64,000 bases of DNA from Bradyrhizobium sp. B124 (GTDB taxonomy: Bacteria > Pseudomonadota > Alphaproteobacteria > Rhizobiales > Xanthobacteraceae), in NCBI RefSeq assembly GCF_038967635.1, contig NZ_CP152413.1:9105801-9169800 (forward strand), given 5' to 3'. The position numbers and the translations under genes are program-made. The stretch's first letter is position 1; each line of letters starts with the position of its first letter. Of this stretch, positions 26,045-35,467 are shown piece by piece. The notes under the pieces were generated by a model. That model did no database searches. It was not told the origin of the DNA and saw only the letters and a list, made by a program, of their open reading frames with translations.

Positions 26045-27247
26045 TCAGGCCTTGCCGGCAAGCCGGGCCGCGATCGCGCGATAGCCGCGCATCCACATGT
26101 GATCGAGATCGAGGTCCATCGGCAGCGGCTGCGAGGAGACGCGCGCGATCACGGTCTCGTTGGCCGGGTCGATGTAGATCCATTGGCCATGGATGCCGAC
26201 CGCGGCGAACGGGGGTTCGTTGCGATCAATCGTGTACCACTTGTTGCGGTAGTTGCCGTTCGGAAACACCTTGGTCAGGTCGCCACGCGACCAGGCCTCG
26301 GCATTGCCGTTCTGCCTGATGTCGTCGACCCACCAGCCAGGGACCACCTGCCGTCCGTTGCTGATGCCGTGGTTGCGCATCATCTCGCCGAAGCGGGCGA
26401 GATCGCGCAGTGTCGCGCAGATGCCGCCGGCGACGCGCGCCGCGCCGCGCGAGTCGACGGCGATGTAGGCATCGTGCTCGGCGCCCATCGGCTGCCACAG
26501 ATAGTGCGCGAGGATCTTCGCGTAGGATATGCCGCAGGCGCGCTCATAGACCCAGCCGAGCACGTCGGTGTTGGTCGAGACGTAGTGGAAGATTTGCCCG
26601 TGCGGCGTACCGTTCGGCCGCAGGGTGCGCAGATAATCGCGTAGGTTGGTCGGCGGCACGGTCGGGTCGGGTGGCTGCCAGCCGGTCGAGCGCCGGTAGT
26701 TCATGACGTCGCCGTCGCGCGCCATATAGTCCTCGTCGAAGCGGATGCCGACGCTCATGTCGAGCAGGTGCCGCACCGTGCAGCTGCCGCCATAGACCGA
26801 TCCCTCCATCTCCGGGATGTAGCGCGTCACCGGCGCGTCGGGATCGAGCTTGCCGCGATCCGCCAGGATCCCGCCGAGCGTTCCGGCGACCGACTTGCTG
26901 ACCGAGAAAATCAGATGCGGAGTGTCCGGCGTCAGGCCGTGGGCATACCATTCGAAAGCGACCTGTCCGCGGTGCGACACGACGATGCCGTCGGTGTGGC
27001 TTGCGCGCAGGGCCTGGCCGACGCCGACCGTCTCACCGCGCGGGTCAGCGAAGCTGACGTCGTCGAGATAGCGCGGCGCAAAGGACAGCGGCGCCGGTGC
27101 CGAGGCGCGCGCGATGTTGGCGGTGGGCAGCAGTTCGCGGACATTGCGGAATGCCCACTCGCTGAAGGGATGCTGGCGCCAGTTGGCGAGCGTGACTTGT
27201 TCGTCGGCCGCCGACGGGAAGGCGGACATGATGCGACGCGAATTCAT
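26045..27247 (-). CDS. Beta-lactamase-fold serine hydrolase, NylB/EstB-like
   Basis: The 400-residue protein has the class C beta-lactamase/esterase fold. The nucleophile motif is Ser115-Val-Ser-Lys118 (IFSVSKSVAGTLGG), followed by a DEDY motif (Tyr174), FHYVSTNTDVLGW (Tyr222) and a C-terminal GIHGQWIYIDP. Length and the Ser/Lys/Tyr positions are close to those I recall for the 6-aminohexanoate-dimer hydrolase NylB (Ser112, Lys115, Tyr170). NylB hydrolyses linear amide oligomers; other members are esterases or peptidases. No signal peptide is seen from ATG 27247. Frames extending to 27382 add residues that overlap the promoter region, so I reject them. It diverges from a LuxR-type regulator. 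Confidence 0.82.
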   Translation of the reverse strand: MNSRRIMSAFPSAADEQVTLANWRQHPFSEWAFRNVRELLPTANIARASAPAPLSFAPRYLDDVSFADPRGETVGVGQALRASHTDGIVVSHRGQVAFEWYAHGLTPDTPHLIFSVSKSVAGTLGGILADRGKLDPDAPVTRYIPEMEGSVYGGSCTVRHLLDMSVGIRFDEDYMARDGDVMNYRRSTGWQPPDPTVPPTNLRDYLRTLRPNGTPHGQIFHYVSTNTDVLGWVYERACGISYAKILAHYLWQPMGAEHDAYIAVDSRGAARVAGGICATLRDLARFGEMMRNHGISNGRQVVPGWWVDDIRQNGNAEAWSRGDLTKVFPNGNYRNKWYTIDRNEPPFAAVGIHGQWIYIDPANETVIARVSSQPLPMDLDLDHMWMRGYRAIAARLAGKA

Positions 27248-27336
27248 TGTTGATCCAATTATGATACCGGGGACGTGCAGAAGTTCCGTATCGGTCGCGC
27301 CGCTTGCAATCAACCAGATGGTGGAGGTCATGTCCG

Positions 27337-27354
27337 GGTTACTCCGGCGTAACC
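27337..27354. promoter_or_regulatory. 18-bp palindrome in LuxR/serine-hydrolase divergent promoter
   Basis: GGTTAC at 27337-27342 and GTAACC at 27349-27354 flank T-CCGG-C, so the whole 18-bp site is palindromic except for one T/C pair. It is centred about 98 bases upstream of the hydrolase ATG and 126 bases upstream of the LuxR-type gene. Size and symmetry fit the operator of a LuxR-family dimer. Assigned by symmetry and position only. Confidence 0.45.
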
Positions 27355-27470
27355 GTTTCCGGGATGTGCGCTTGGCCCGCAATTTGCTTGACTATGCCCC
27401 GCGTCTGTCTCAGCGTGCCGGCGATGCGACGCGCAGACGTTCGCCATCGGGAAACATCGGGAGGTAGGTC

Positions 27471-28145
27471 ATGATCGCGCTTCTGGGCCGACCGGATCCG
27501 GCAACCACGCAGGCCATCCAGTTCGCGCGCGGGATTCTCGAAGGGTCGGCGACCGCGTTCTACGAGGTCGACGGCAATCTGACCCTCAACCGCTTCGTGC
27601 TCTCTAGCAACGTCCCGCCGAGTTTCCACGACCAGTATCTCGCCGGCATGAACCGGCTCGATCCGTTGCATCCGCGCTCCGCGAGCAACCGGCCGATTGC
27701 CCGGTTGAGCGTCGCGCTCAACCAATGCGCATCGCAAGAGGCGGCGACCTACCGTGCCTTCGCCGGGCAATGCGGCGTCGCCGACATGATCGAGTTCTTC
27801 TTCCGCCGCAACGACCGGATCGTGGCCGGAATGAGCGTGCTCTGGGCGCCGGGCTGCGCGATTCCCGACGGCAGCATGCACATTGCCGAGAAGATCCACG
27901 ATTACCTCGAATTCAACCTGACCAGCCGCCTGTCGTCGAACGCCGATGAGCCGGCGCGCTACGGACTGACCTCGCGCGAGATGGAAGTGGTCGAACTGCT
28001 GTGCTGCGGCCGCACCAACCGCGAGATCGGCGAGTGCCTGAGCATCGGTCTTGCGACGGTGAAGACTCACCTGATCCATATCTTCGAGAAGCTCGGCGTC
28101 GAGACCCGCTCCGCCGTCGTCGCGCTGATGTCGCGGCCGCATTGA
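27471..28145 (+). CDS. LuxR-family transcriptional regulator
   Basis: The 224-residue protein has a C-terminal LuxR/GerE helix-turn-helix (residues about 164-224: YGLTSREMEVVELLCCGRTN, then REIGECLSIGLATVKTHLIH). Its N-terminal domain of about 150 residues is not a recognisable receiver (no phosphorylatable Asp pattern). It also lacks the Trp/Tyr/Asp set I would expect of an acyl-homoserine-lactone pocket. It therefore probably senses another ligand. It is divergent from the NylB-like hydrolase with a palindrome between them, suggesting it controls that gene and perhaps itself. GGGAGG at 27459-27464 is a good ribosome-binding site for ATG 27471. Confidence 0.88.
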   Translation: MIALLGRPDPATTQAIQFARGILEGSATAFYEVDGNLTLNRFVLSSNVPPSFHDQYLAGMNRLDPLHPRSASNRPIARLSVALNQCASQEAATYRAFAGQCGVADMIEFFFRRNDRIVAGMSVLWAPGCAIPDGSMHIAEKIHDYLEFNLTSRLSSNADEPARYGLTSREMEVVELLCCGRTNREIGECLSIGLATVKTHLIHIFEKLGVETRSAVVALMSRPH

Positions 28146-28186
28146 GGGCGTGAGCCGTCGATTGCGAGCACGGCTCTTGCCCCACC

Positions 28187-28308
28187 GTCGTCCCGGCGAA
28201 GGCCGGGACCCATACTCCGCAGCAGATGTTGTTGACGGGACTCGTTGTTCCAGCATTGCGCAACAATTTGCATTTGTGGTTATGGGTCCCGGCCTTCGCC
28301 GGGACGAC
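28187..28308. repeat. 122-bp element with perfect 28-bp terminal inverted repeats
   Basis: The segment 28187-28214 is the exact reverse complement of 28281-28308. Each arm itself contains a palindrome (GTCCCGGC, GAAG, GCCGGGAC), so each can fold alone or pair with the other. The 66-base spacer holds no reading frame. No clear target-site duplication is visible. It lies 41 bases after the LuxR-type gene and may double as its terminator. The form is that of a small dispersed palindromic (MITE-like or REP-like) element; I recall similar sequence in Bradyrhizobium intergenic regions. Confidence 0.75.
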
Positions 28309-28406
28309 AGCGAAAATGTTGCGCGGCCTGTGAGTCATACAACCGCATTCTCGCGACATGAATCGCCCGAGCTTTGCTCTTCATTCCGCCCTCTCTCTCG
28401 AAGAGG

Positions 28407-28514
28407 GCGCAGGGAAAGCCGGGTGCCGATCGCACCCATGGGCCCCGAGCAAAAGGTAGAAAGCTCGGGGGGTAGGACCACAGGTGTAACCGGAGACTCC
28501 GGCTTTCCCTGCGC
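28407..28514. repeat. Branched-structure intergenic element (three nested stems)
   Basis: An outer perfect 16-bp stem (GCGCAGGGAAAGCCGG at 28407-28422 with its complement at 28499-28514) encloses two hairpins: GGGTGC/GCACCC (28421-28426 with 28432-28437) and CCCCGAGC/GCTCGGGG (28443-28450 with 28463-28470). The first hairpin shares two bases with the outer stem, so ends must compete slightly. A cruciform or multibranch RNA would form on either strand. Downstream to about 28740 is further non-coding sequence that looks like part of the same element. Function unknown; dispersed repeat or structured RNA are both possible. Confidence 0.6.
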
Positions 28515-29221
28515 GATGGGTTACGGCTTACTTCGTGCTCTCCCCGGCGAGACTGGGCTTGTTTGTCACCGTCTTCACAAGACGCGTGAGCGCTTTGTGA
28601 AAAGACACCTGCCGCTAGGGCGTCAGGACCACACGACTTCACCGTCCGCCTCATGCGCACTCGTCAGTTGCGCAATCAACGTCCACCGCATCTCACCGCA
28701 ACACCCGTGACGATGCGCAGCGCCCCTCGATCGGGTGAGACGCGCAGACCATACACTGAGTTGCAGTTCCGATAAACCGAATTATTTTGATGGCGAGGGG
28801 TTGACACGTTTTGCTGAGTTGCCCGTCGGGTTAGTTTGTCGCATCCCGAATGGGGCGGGACCGTCGCTCCGTGGGCCGAAGCGGCGATCCCTGATCGCGC
28901 GATGTGCATGGTCGGGGTGTGGGGCTGACGTCGGCCAAACCGCACGACTGAGGACATAGTAAAATCGACAGTTGCGCGCGACAATTGCCATTCTGAACTA
29001 GCTCTGAGTAACAGATCTCGCGGTGAGCGGACTCAGCAGCGCAAAAGTAGTAGCGCGGCGCAGCAATTGCGGTTCCTGGTGGATGAAATTCGGGGGAGAG
29101 GCGTAACGTCATGGCTGGAGGCTGGCCGCTACAGTCTCCGAAGCCGCCGTGAGCCCCAGCTCACCCCCTGGGCTGGGGCTCGCCGGAGCGCACATTCGAA
29201 GCGCAGCGACGCGCACGCCGA
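28515..29221. other. Intergenic stretch without a supportable gene
   Basis: About 700 bases between the branched element and the end of the peptidase gene. Short frames exist on both strands, but none has a ribosome-binding site, a family motif or a signal peptide I trust. The first 225 bases probably belong to the preceding structured element. The stretch from about 28780 to 29060 looks like eroded sequence. I see no tRNA or insertion sequence. Confidence 0.5.
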
Positions 29222-30310
29222 TCACAGGCGCGAGCTGATTTTCGTTGTCGCAGGCTTCGTCGCTGCCTTTGACTTTGCTCGCGTTTTCACGCCATGCCTG
29301 GAAGATGCCGCAATTCGCGTGTGTCGCTTGCCGATCAGCCTGGCGTGGCTCGATGCTGAACGATGAGCTACGTATTCCGGACCGTCGATTGGTCCGAGAT
29401 GCGCTGGGTCTCCATTCAAATATGGACGTCCGACTCCGAACTGCTTTTCGTGTTCGTCGATCCATTTCCATAATCGCTTGGTCTCGATTACGCGCTCGTC
29501 CTTGCTCCCGCCGTTCATGCTGATGATGTCTGCGGCGAGCCCGTGACCATAGCCTCCTCGCGAACTGCCACCGTGATAGGACTTGTCATTCGCGGCCTTC
29601 AGCCCGCTCGCGATTGATTGTCGATAGTCATCTCGGAATCCGCTTGTGATCCCAGGTGCCAGTCCGGCCTGTTCTGCTGCATGGAGCAAATAAAACAGCT
29701 TTCCCTTGAAGGCTCGATCCATCCCTCCGATCACATAATCCATCAGAGGCATGCCGGCTTTATCTGCTGCTCTGGGGTCCTTCCATCCGAAGTCATTTTC
29801 GACCCGCTTGGGGATGCTGCGAGTGACGGTGATCTGTTTTCCCTTCCGCTTGATCGTTACGTCCGTTTTCTCGTAGACGACGATCCAGTCGGTCTTCGGC
29901 GCTCGCGTGTAAAGTACTCCAAGGAACCGGTCGATGCATGCCTCGGCAACAAAGCACTCGTCCAGGACCAAGACTGTATCGACATTGTCAGGAGCGGCCT
30001 TGAGCGGGTCGACAACGTTGGCCGTCTGAGATGCTTGCTCGGATTGCTTCTCGGTTTCCGTCGTAGGCAGAGCCTCGGGGCTCGCTCGGTCCGCACCTGG
30101 CGGCGCGCTCCGAGCATCGGCTTGAGCCGACGGTTCGGATGCTGTCACCTGTGGGCCCGACTCTTCCGTGGGCGACGCCGCGTGCACATCGCGAACGACG
30201 ACACCGCATGACAGTGTGATCAGAGGCGCGGCAATGCGTAACCAACCAGCTCCGCAACCGAACTGATTTCGCCTGGTGCCATGAACCTCTTTGCGAGATG
30301 ACATCCGCAT
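29222..30310 (-). CDS. Exported M15-like (D-Ala-D-Ala carboxypeptidase/LAS) peptidase
   Basis: The 362-residue protein has a hydrophobic export segment (about residues 23-45, LRIAAPLITLSCGVVV, ending VHAASP) and a low-complexity Ala/Ser/Glu linker to about residue 105. A C-terminal catalytic region follows. Its motifs resemble peptidase family M15: YGHGLAADI (His256, Asp261) and DPAHLGP (His304), with TSGFRDDYRQSIASG upstream. The His-to-Asp spacing is shorter than the usual HxxGxAxD, so zinc binding is inferred. It would trim peptidoglycan in the periplasm. The tail after residue 315 is basic. It is monocistronic and diverges from the GGT gene. Confidence 0.62.
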   Translation of the reverse strand: MRMSSRKEVHGTRRNQFGCGAGWLRIAAPLITLSCGVVVRDVHAASPTEESGPQVTASEPSAQADARSAPPGADRASPEALPTTETEKQSEQASQTANVVDPLKAAPDNVDTVLVLDECFVAEACIDRFLGVLYTRAPKTDWIVVYEKTDVTIKRKGKQITVTRSIPKRVENDFGWKDPRAADKAGMPLMDYVIGGMDRAFKGKLFYLLHAAEQAGLAPGITSGFRDDYRQSIASGLKAANDKSYHGGSSRGGYGHGLAADIISMNGGSKDERVIETKRLWKWIDEHEKQFGVGRPYLNGDPAHLGPIDGPEYVAHRSASSHARLIGKRHTRIAASSRHGVKTRAKSKAATKPATTKISSRL

Positions 30311-30641
30311 TGGAAATCAAACATGGGCCAAATTGATCATGACAGCGTGCCATCGCGCTCTGAGCTTGGCAACCAGTTAACCACCGCAGAATTAGCCGGC
30401 GAACACGCAACTACGCAGATAGGCCAAAGCACTCTTCACGCACAGGTTTTGCGGCCTTGCCGTCGGATCAATTCGCCGCGTCCGGAAAGCGTCCGGCGAG
30501 ACAAACCTCGCCTGTATTCACCGATCCACCGTTAGGTGGATTGCCGCTCGCCGCGCAGCCGGCCGAGACTCCGCCAGGGACCGGTGTCGTTTTCGACAAT
30601 GTTGGCGAGCGGCTGCCGCTCACAGCATTTGAGGATCCGAC
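30311..30641. promoter_or_regulatory. Divergent intergenic region, peptidase/GGT
   Basis: The 331 bases should carry promoters for both flanking genes. No consensus promoter pair or operator is convincing by eye. GAGGA at 30630-30634 gives a ribosome-binding site for the GGT ATG at 30642. Confidence 0.4.
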
Positions 30642-32219
30642 ATGCGTGATTTTATGGCCATCGGCCGCTCGGTGGCGGTTGCGGAGCGTGGCATGGCCGC
30701 AACCTCGCACCCGCAGGCGACGCTTGCCGCGGTCGAGATGTTGAAGGCCGGTGGCAACGCGGTCGATGCAGCCGTGGCCGCGGTGGCGGTGCAGGGCGTC
30801 GTCGAGCCGCAGATGACCGGGATCGGCGGCGACTGCTTTGCGCTGTATTCGCCCAAGGCCGGCGAGCCGATCGCGCTGAACGGCTCCGGCCGCACGCCCG
30901 CCGGCACCGATACTGAAAAATATGCCGGCAGCGGCGCGCGCGACATTCCGCCGACCGCGCCTGAGGCTGTGACCGTGCCCGGCGCCGTCGACGCGTGGTG
31001 CAGGCTGGTCGCCGATCACGGCAGCAGGTCGCTGGAGGAGATCTTCCGGCCGGCGATTGCGGCGGCCGAGCAGGGCTTTTGCGTGACACCGCGCGTTGCG
31101 GAAGACTGGCGCCGCTTCCGGGCGCGGATCGAGATCGACGCCAATGCCGCGGCGCAGTTCCTTCCCGGCGGCAAGGCGCCTGAGGTCGGCGACATCCGCA
31201 CGCAGCCTGCGCTTGGCCGGACCCTGCGCCGCATCGCGCAGCACGGGCGCGAGGGGTTCTACGCAGGCGAGGCCGCCGACGAGATGGTCGGCATCTTGCG
31301 CGGGCTCGGCGGCGCCCACAGCACCGAGGATTTCGCAGCGCAGACCTCGGACTACGTGCAGCCGATCTCGGCACTCTACCATGACCACGACGTGATCGAG
31401 TGTCCGCCGAACGGGCAGGGCCTGGCGGCGCTGATGATCCTGCGGACACTTGCCGGCTTCGATGTCGGCGCGCTGGCGCAGGCCGATCGGATCCATCTGC
31501 TCGCCGAAGCGACCAAGGCCGCCTACCGCGCGCGCGACGCCTTCTTCTGCGATCCCGCCGCCGGCAAGGTCGATCCGACCGCATTCCTTGCCGACGATTA
31601 TATCGGGAGGATCCGCAGCAAGATCGACATGAACCGCGCGTCCGCGCCCGCGGCCTGGGATGATATCGAGCATCGCGACACCGTCTATGTCACGGTGGTC
31701 GACCGCGACCTCAACGCCGTCTCGCTGATCAACTCGCTGTTCTATCCGTTCGGCAGCGGCATCTATGCGCCGAAGTCCGGCGTCCTGCTGCACAACCGCG
31801 GCTGGAGTTTTCGCGCCCGGCCCGGACATCTCAATTCGCTCGGGCCACGCAAGCGCCCGATGCACACCATCATTCCGGGCCTGCTGCGCAAGGACGGCAA
31901 GACCGTATTGTCGTTTGGCGTAATGGGCGGGCACTACCAGGCCGCCGGCCATGCCAATCTGCTGTCGAACGTCTTCGATCTGAAGATGGACATCCAGGCG
32001 GCCGCCGAGGCACCGCGCTCGTTTGCCTTCGACGGCGCGCTGTCGCTGGAGACGACGATATCGCCAGCGATCCGCGACGACCTTCGCGCCCGCGGCCACG
32101 ATGCCCGCTTCTCCGAGGAGCCGATCGGCGGCTGCCAGGCGATCCGCATCGACCATGCGCGCGGCGTTCTGCTCGGCGCCTCCGACCATCGCAAGGACGG
32201 GCTGGCGCTGGGCTACTGA
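30642..32219 (+). CDS. Gamma-glutamyltransferase family protein (no signal peptide)
   Basis: The 525-residue protein carries the GGT fold: an N-terminal large-subunit region ([20 protein letters not shown], then [12 protein letters not shown]) and the small-subunit start at Thr347 ([20 protein letters not shown]). Thr347 would be the self-cleavage and catalytic residue. A GSGIY loop follows. Residues beyond Thr347 keep [10 protein letters not shown] and FGVMGGHYQ. Unlike E. coli Ggt it has no export signal, so it probably works in the cytoplasm, like the GGT-related acylases. It may hydrolyse gamma-glutamyl amides, fitting a locus full of amide-cleaving enzymes. A hairpin follows the stop. 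Confidence 0.88.
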   Translation: MRDFMAIGRSVAVAERGMAATSHPQATLAAVEMLKAGGNAVDAAVAAVAVQGVVEPQMTGIGGDCFALYSPKAGEPIALNGSGRTPAGTDTEKYAGSGARDIPPTAPEAVTVPGAVDAWCRLVADHGSRSLEEIFRPAIAAAEQGFCVTPRVAEDWRRFRARIEIDANAAAQFLPGGKAPEVGDIRTQPALGRTLRRIAQHGREGFYAGEAADEMVGILRGLGGAHSTEDFAAQTSDYVQPISALYHDHDVIECPPNGQGLAALMILRTLAGFDVGALAQADRIHLLAEATKAAYRARDAFFCDPAAGKVDPTAFLADDYIGRIRSKIDMNRASAPAAWDDIEHRDTVYVTVVDRDLNAVSLINSLFYPFGSGIYAPKSGVLLHNRGWSFRARPGHLNSLGPRKRPMHTIIPGLLRKDGKTVLSFGVMGGHYQAAGHANLLSNVFDLKMDIQAAAEAPRSFAFDGALSLETTISPAIRDDLRARGHDARFSEEPIGGCQAIRIDHARGVLLGASDHRKDGLALGY

Positions 32220-32617
32220 AGTGCGATGGGACCGCGTCGAATGATGGCCGCAACGGGACTGCGCTCCCTCGCCCCGTTCTTACGGGGTTAGGGTTGGGGT
32301 GAGGGGCTGTCTCCGCGTATCCGGCAATAGCTGCGTTTGCGGAGGCCCCCGCATCTACGATGCGTTCCGACCTCTTCCCGCAAGCGGGGCGAGGTGAAGT
32401 AGGCCGCGCCGCGCGATTTGAAATGAAGTCACCTGCTCTGGGTGCTGCGCCGGCCCGCATTGCAGCACGCGCCGGAGCATCCACCGGACGGTGGATTGTT
32501 CCAAATGCCGACATGTCGAACGTTTGGCCGATCTTGCCGGCGCCCTGCGCGGCTTCGCCGCTGTGCACCGCGAAAGGCTGATCGCTCCGGACTTTCCCAA
32601 TCGAGAAGTTGATCCGT
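32220..32617 (+). terminator. Intergenic region with terminator-like hairpin after GGT gene
   Basis: CCCCGT (32272-32277) and ACGGGG (32282-32287) form a 6-bp hairpin with loop TCTT. Flanking CCCTC and GAGGG can extend the pairing through a G-rich stretch. This resembles the common rhizobial G/C-rich intergenic hairpins and may terminate the GGT transcript. No T-run follows. The remaining 300 bases contain no gene I can support. Confidence 0.4.
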
Positions 32618-34284
32618 ATGAACAGGACATTCGCCGACACGGTCTTCCGCAACGGCCGGATCTACACGTCGAACCGGCAGCTACCCTGGGCGGCATGCGC
32701 GGCGGTCAAGGCCGGCCGGTTCATCGCCGTCGGCGAGGAGCGCGACGTCGCGTCGCTCATCGGCGAGGGGACCAAGACCGTCGATCTCGGTGGACGAATG
32801 GCGATGCCGGGGATCGTCGATATCCACAATCACATCATGATGGGCGGGCAGGCCGATCTCTACGAGCTGCGCTTCTCGAACGCGGACAGCGTTCCACGGA
32901 TCGCCGAGACCTTGCACAAGGCTGCCTCAGTGGCTGCGCCCGGCGCCTGGATCGTCGGCGGGCAGTTCGGCAACAATCTCCTGAACGAGATGAACACCGC
33001 GGAGTCCTGCGCACTGCTCGATGCGGCGTGCCTCGGACATCCGGTCGTGCTGCGCGACGACACCTATCACAATCGCTGGGCGAGCTCGGGGGCGCTGCGG
33101 CTGGCCGGCGTGCAGGCCGATACCCCCGATCCGACCGACGGCGAGATCGGTCGCGACCTCAAGAGCGGGACGCTGACCGGGATCATGATCGAGGCCGCCT
33201 CCGGCCTGGTCGAGCGGGCACTCGCGGCCTCCGGTCACTACACGGCCGAGATGGACCGTGCGGCGGTGGCGCGTTCGATCTCGGTGCTGAACGCCTACGG
33301 CGTCACCGCCTTCATCGACGCCGCCAGCATGCAGCCGATCATGGCGGCGCTGAAGGGGCTCGACGACCGCGGCGAGCTGACCGCCTGGGCGGTCTGCGCG
33401 ATGCCGGTGGTCGAGCCGGGCTTCATGTTCGGCAAGGCCGGCGAGGAGCTGTTTGCGCTGCGCGAGCAGTATCGCGGCGCGCATGTGAAGCCGGACTATG
33501 TGAAGGTGTTCCTTGACGGCGTGCCGGGTGCCAAGACCGCGGCGTTCCACGAGCCATATGCGGCCGACCCCGTGCGCGGCTGCTGCTTCCGCGGATCGAC
33601 CATGCTGACCGTGCCCGACCTGATCCGTTGGCTCGGGCGCTGCGAGAAGCTCGGCCTTGCCGCGAAGATCCATTGCGCGGGCGATGCCGCGGTGACGCAG
33701 GCACTCGACGCGATCGATGTCGTGCGCAGCTTCAACGGCCCAACCCACCTGGTCCATCAGATCGCGCATGCGAGCTACATCGCGCCCGACGACATCAAGC
33801 GCTTCGCCGAACTCGGGGTCGCGGCGGATCTGTCGCCGATCATCTGGTATCCGACCGTCTTCCTCGAGGCGCACAAGGCCGCGATGGGCGAGGAGCGCGC
33901 GCAACGCTTCTGGCCGAACAAGGACCTGAAAGAAGCCGGCGCACTGATGGCCGGCGGCTCGGACTGGCCGGTGATCCCGATCCCCGATCCCTGGCAGGGC
34001 ATCGAAGGCATGGTGACCCGGCAGAATCCCACCGGGGATTTTCCCGGCAAGTCGTTGTGGGCCGAGCAGGCGCTCGATCTCGCCACCGTGATCGACATCT
34101 ACACCATCGACGCTGCGCGCGCGGCCGGCCTCGGCCGGTCGATCGGCTCGATCGAAGTGGGTAAATCGGCCGATCTGATCGTGCTCGACCAGATGATCTT
34201 CGACATCCCGTCGGACCAGCTTGCCGACACGCGGGTCGAGATGACCTTCTTCGAAGGCCGCAAGGTTTACGAGCGGGGCGCGTG

Positions 34285-34285
<1 letters not shown>
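32618..34285 (+). CDS. YtcJ-like metal-dependent amidohydrolase
   Basis: The 555-residue protein belongs to the amidohydrolase superfamily, subgroup YtcJ/NfdA. It has the beta-sandwich strand [10 protein letters not shown], the metal-binding His70-x-His72 ([13 protein letters not shown]), the KVFLDGVPG strand, [18 protein letters not shown], and [20 protein letters not shown] with its conserved Asp. Members hydrolyse amides, N-formyl groups or ureas using one or two metal ions. ATG 32618 is used; the frame extends 3 codons upstream to a TTG. It overlaps the CobW-like gene by one base (TGATG), so a metal chaperone is translated with it. Confidence 0.9.
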
Positions 34286-35373
<1,088 letters not shown>

Positions 35374-35420
35374 AGCATGATCCGGAAAAGTGTGAAGCGG
35401 TTTTCCGAAATGATCATGCT
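35374..35420. repeat. Palindromic intergenic element, copy 2 (GCATGATC type)
   Basis: AGCATGATC (35374-35382) pairs with GATCATGCT (35412-35420), and CGGAAAA (35383-35389) pairs with TTTTCCG (35401-35407), giving a long interrupted hairpin directly after the CobW-like stop codon. It may separate the hydrolase/GTPase transcript from the transporter operon. A diverged relative lies at 49770-49818. Confidence 0.78.
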
Positions 35421-35467
35421 CAACGACGAAAGAATTTAGATCAGACAATTGTTGAGGGGAGAGGGAC

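Noticed and set aside
28150..28984. Small frames across the repeats downstream of the LuxR gene
   Set aside because: They read through palindromic repeat sequence, so both strands are open by composition; none has a motif.
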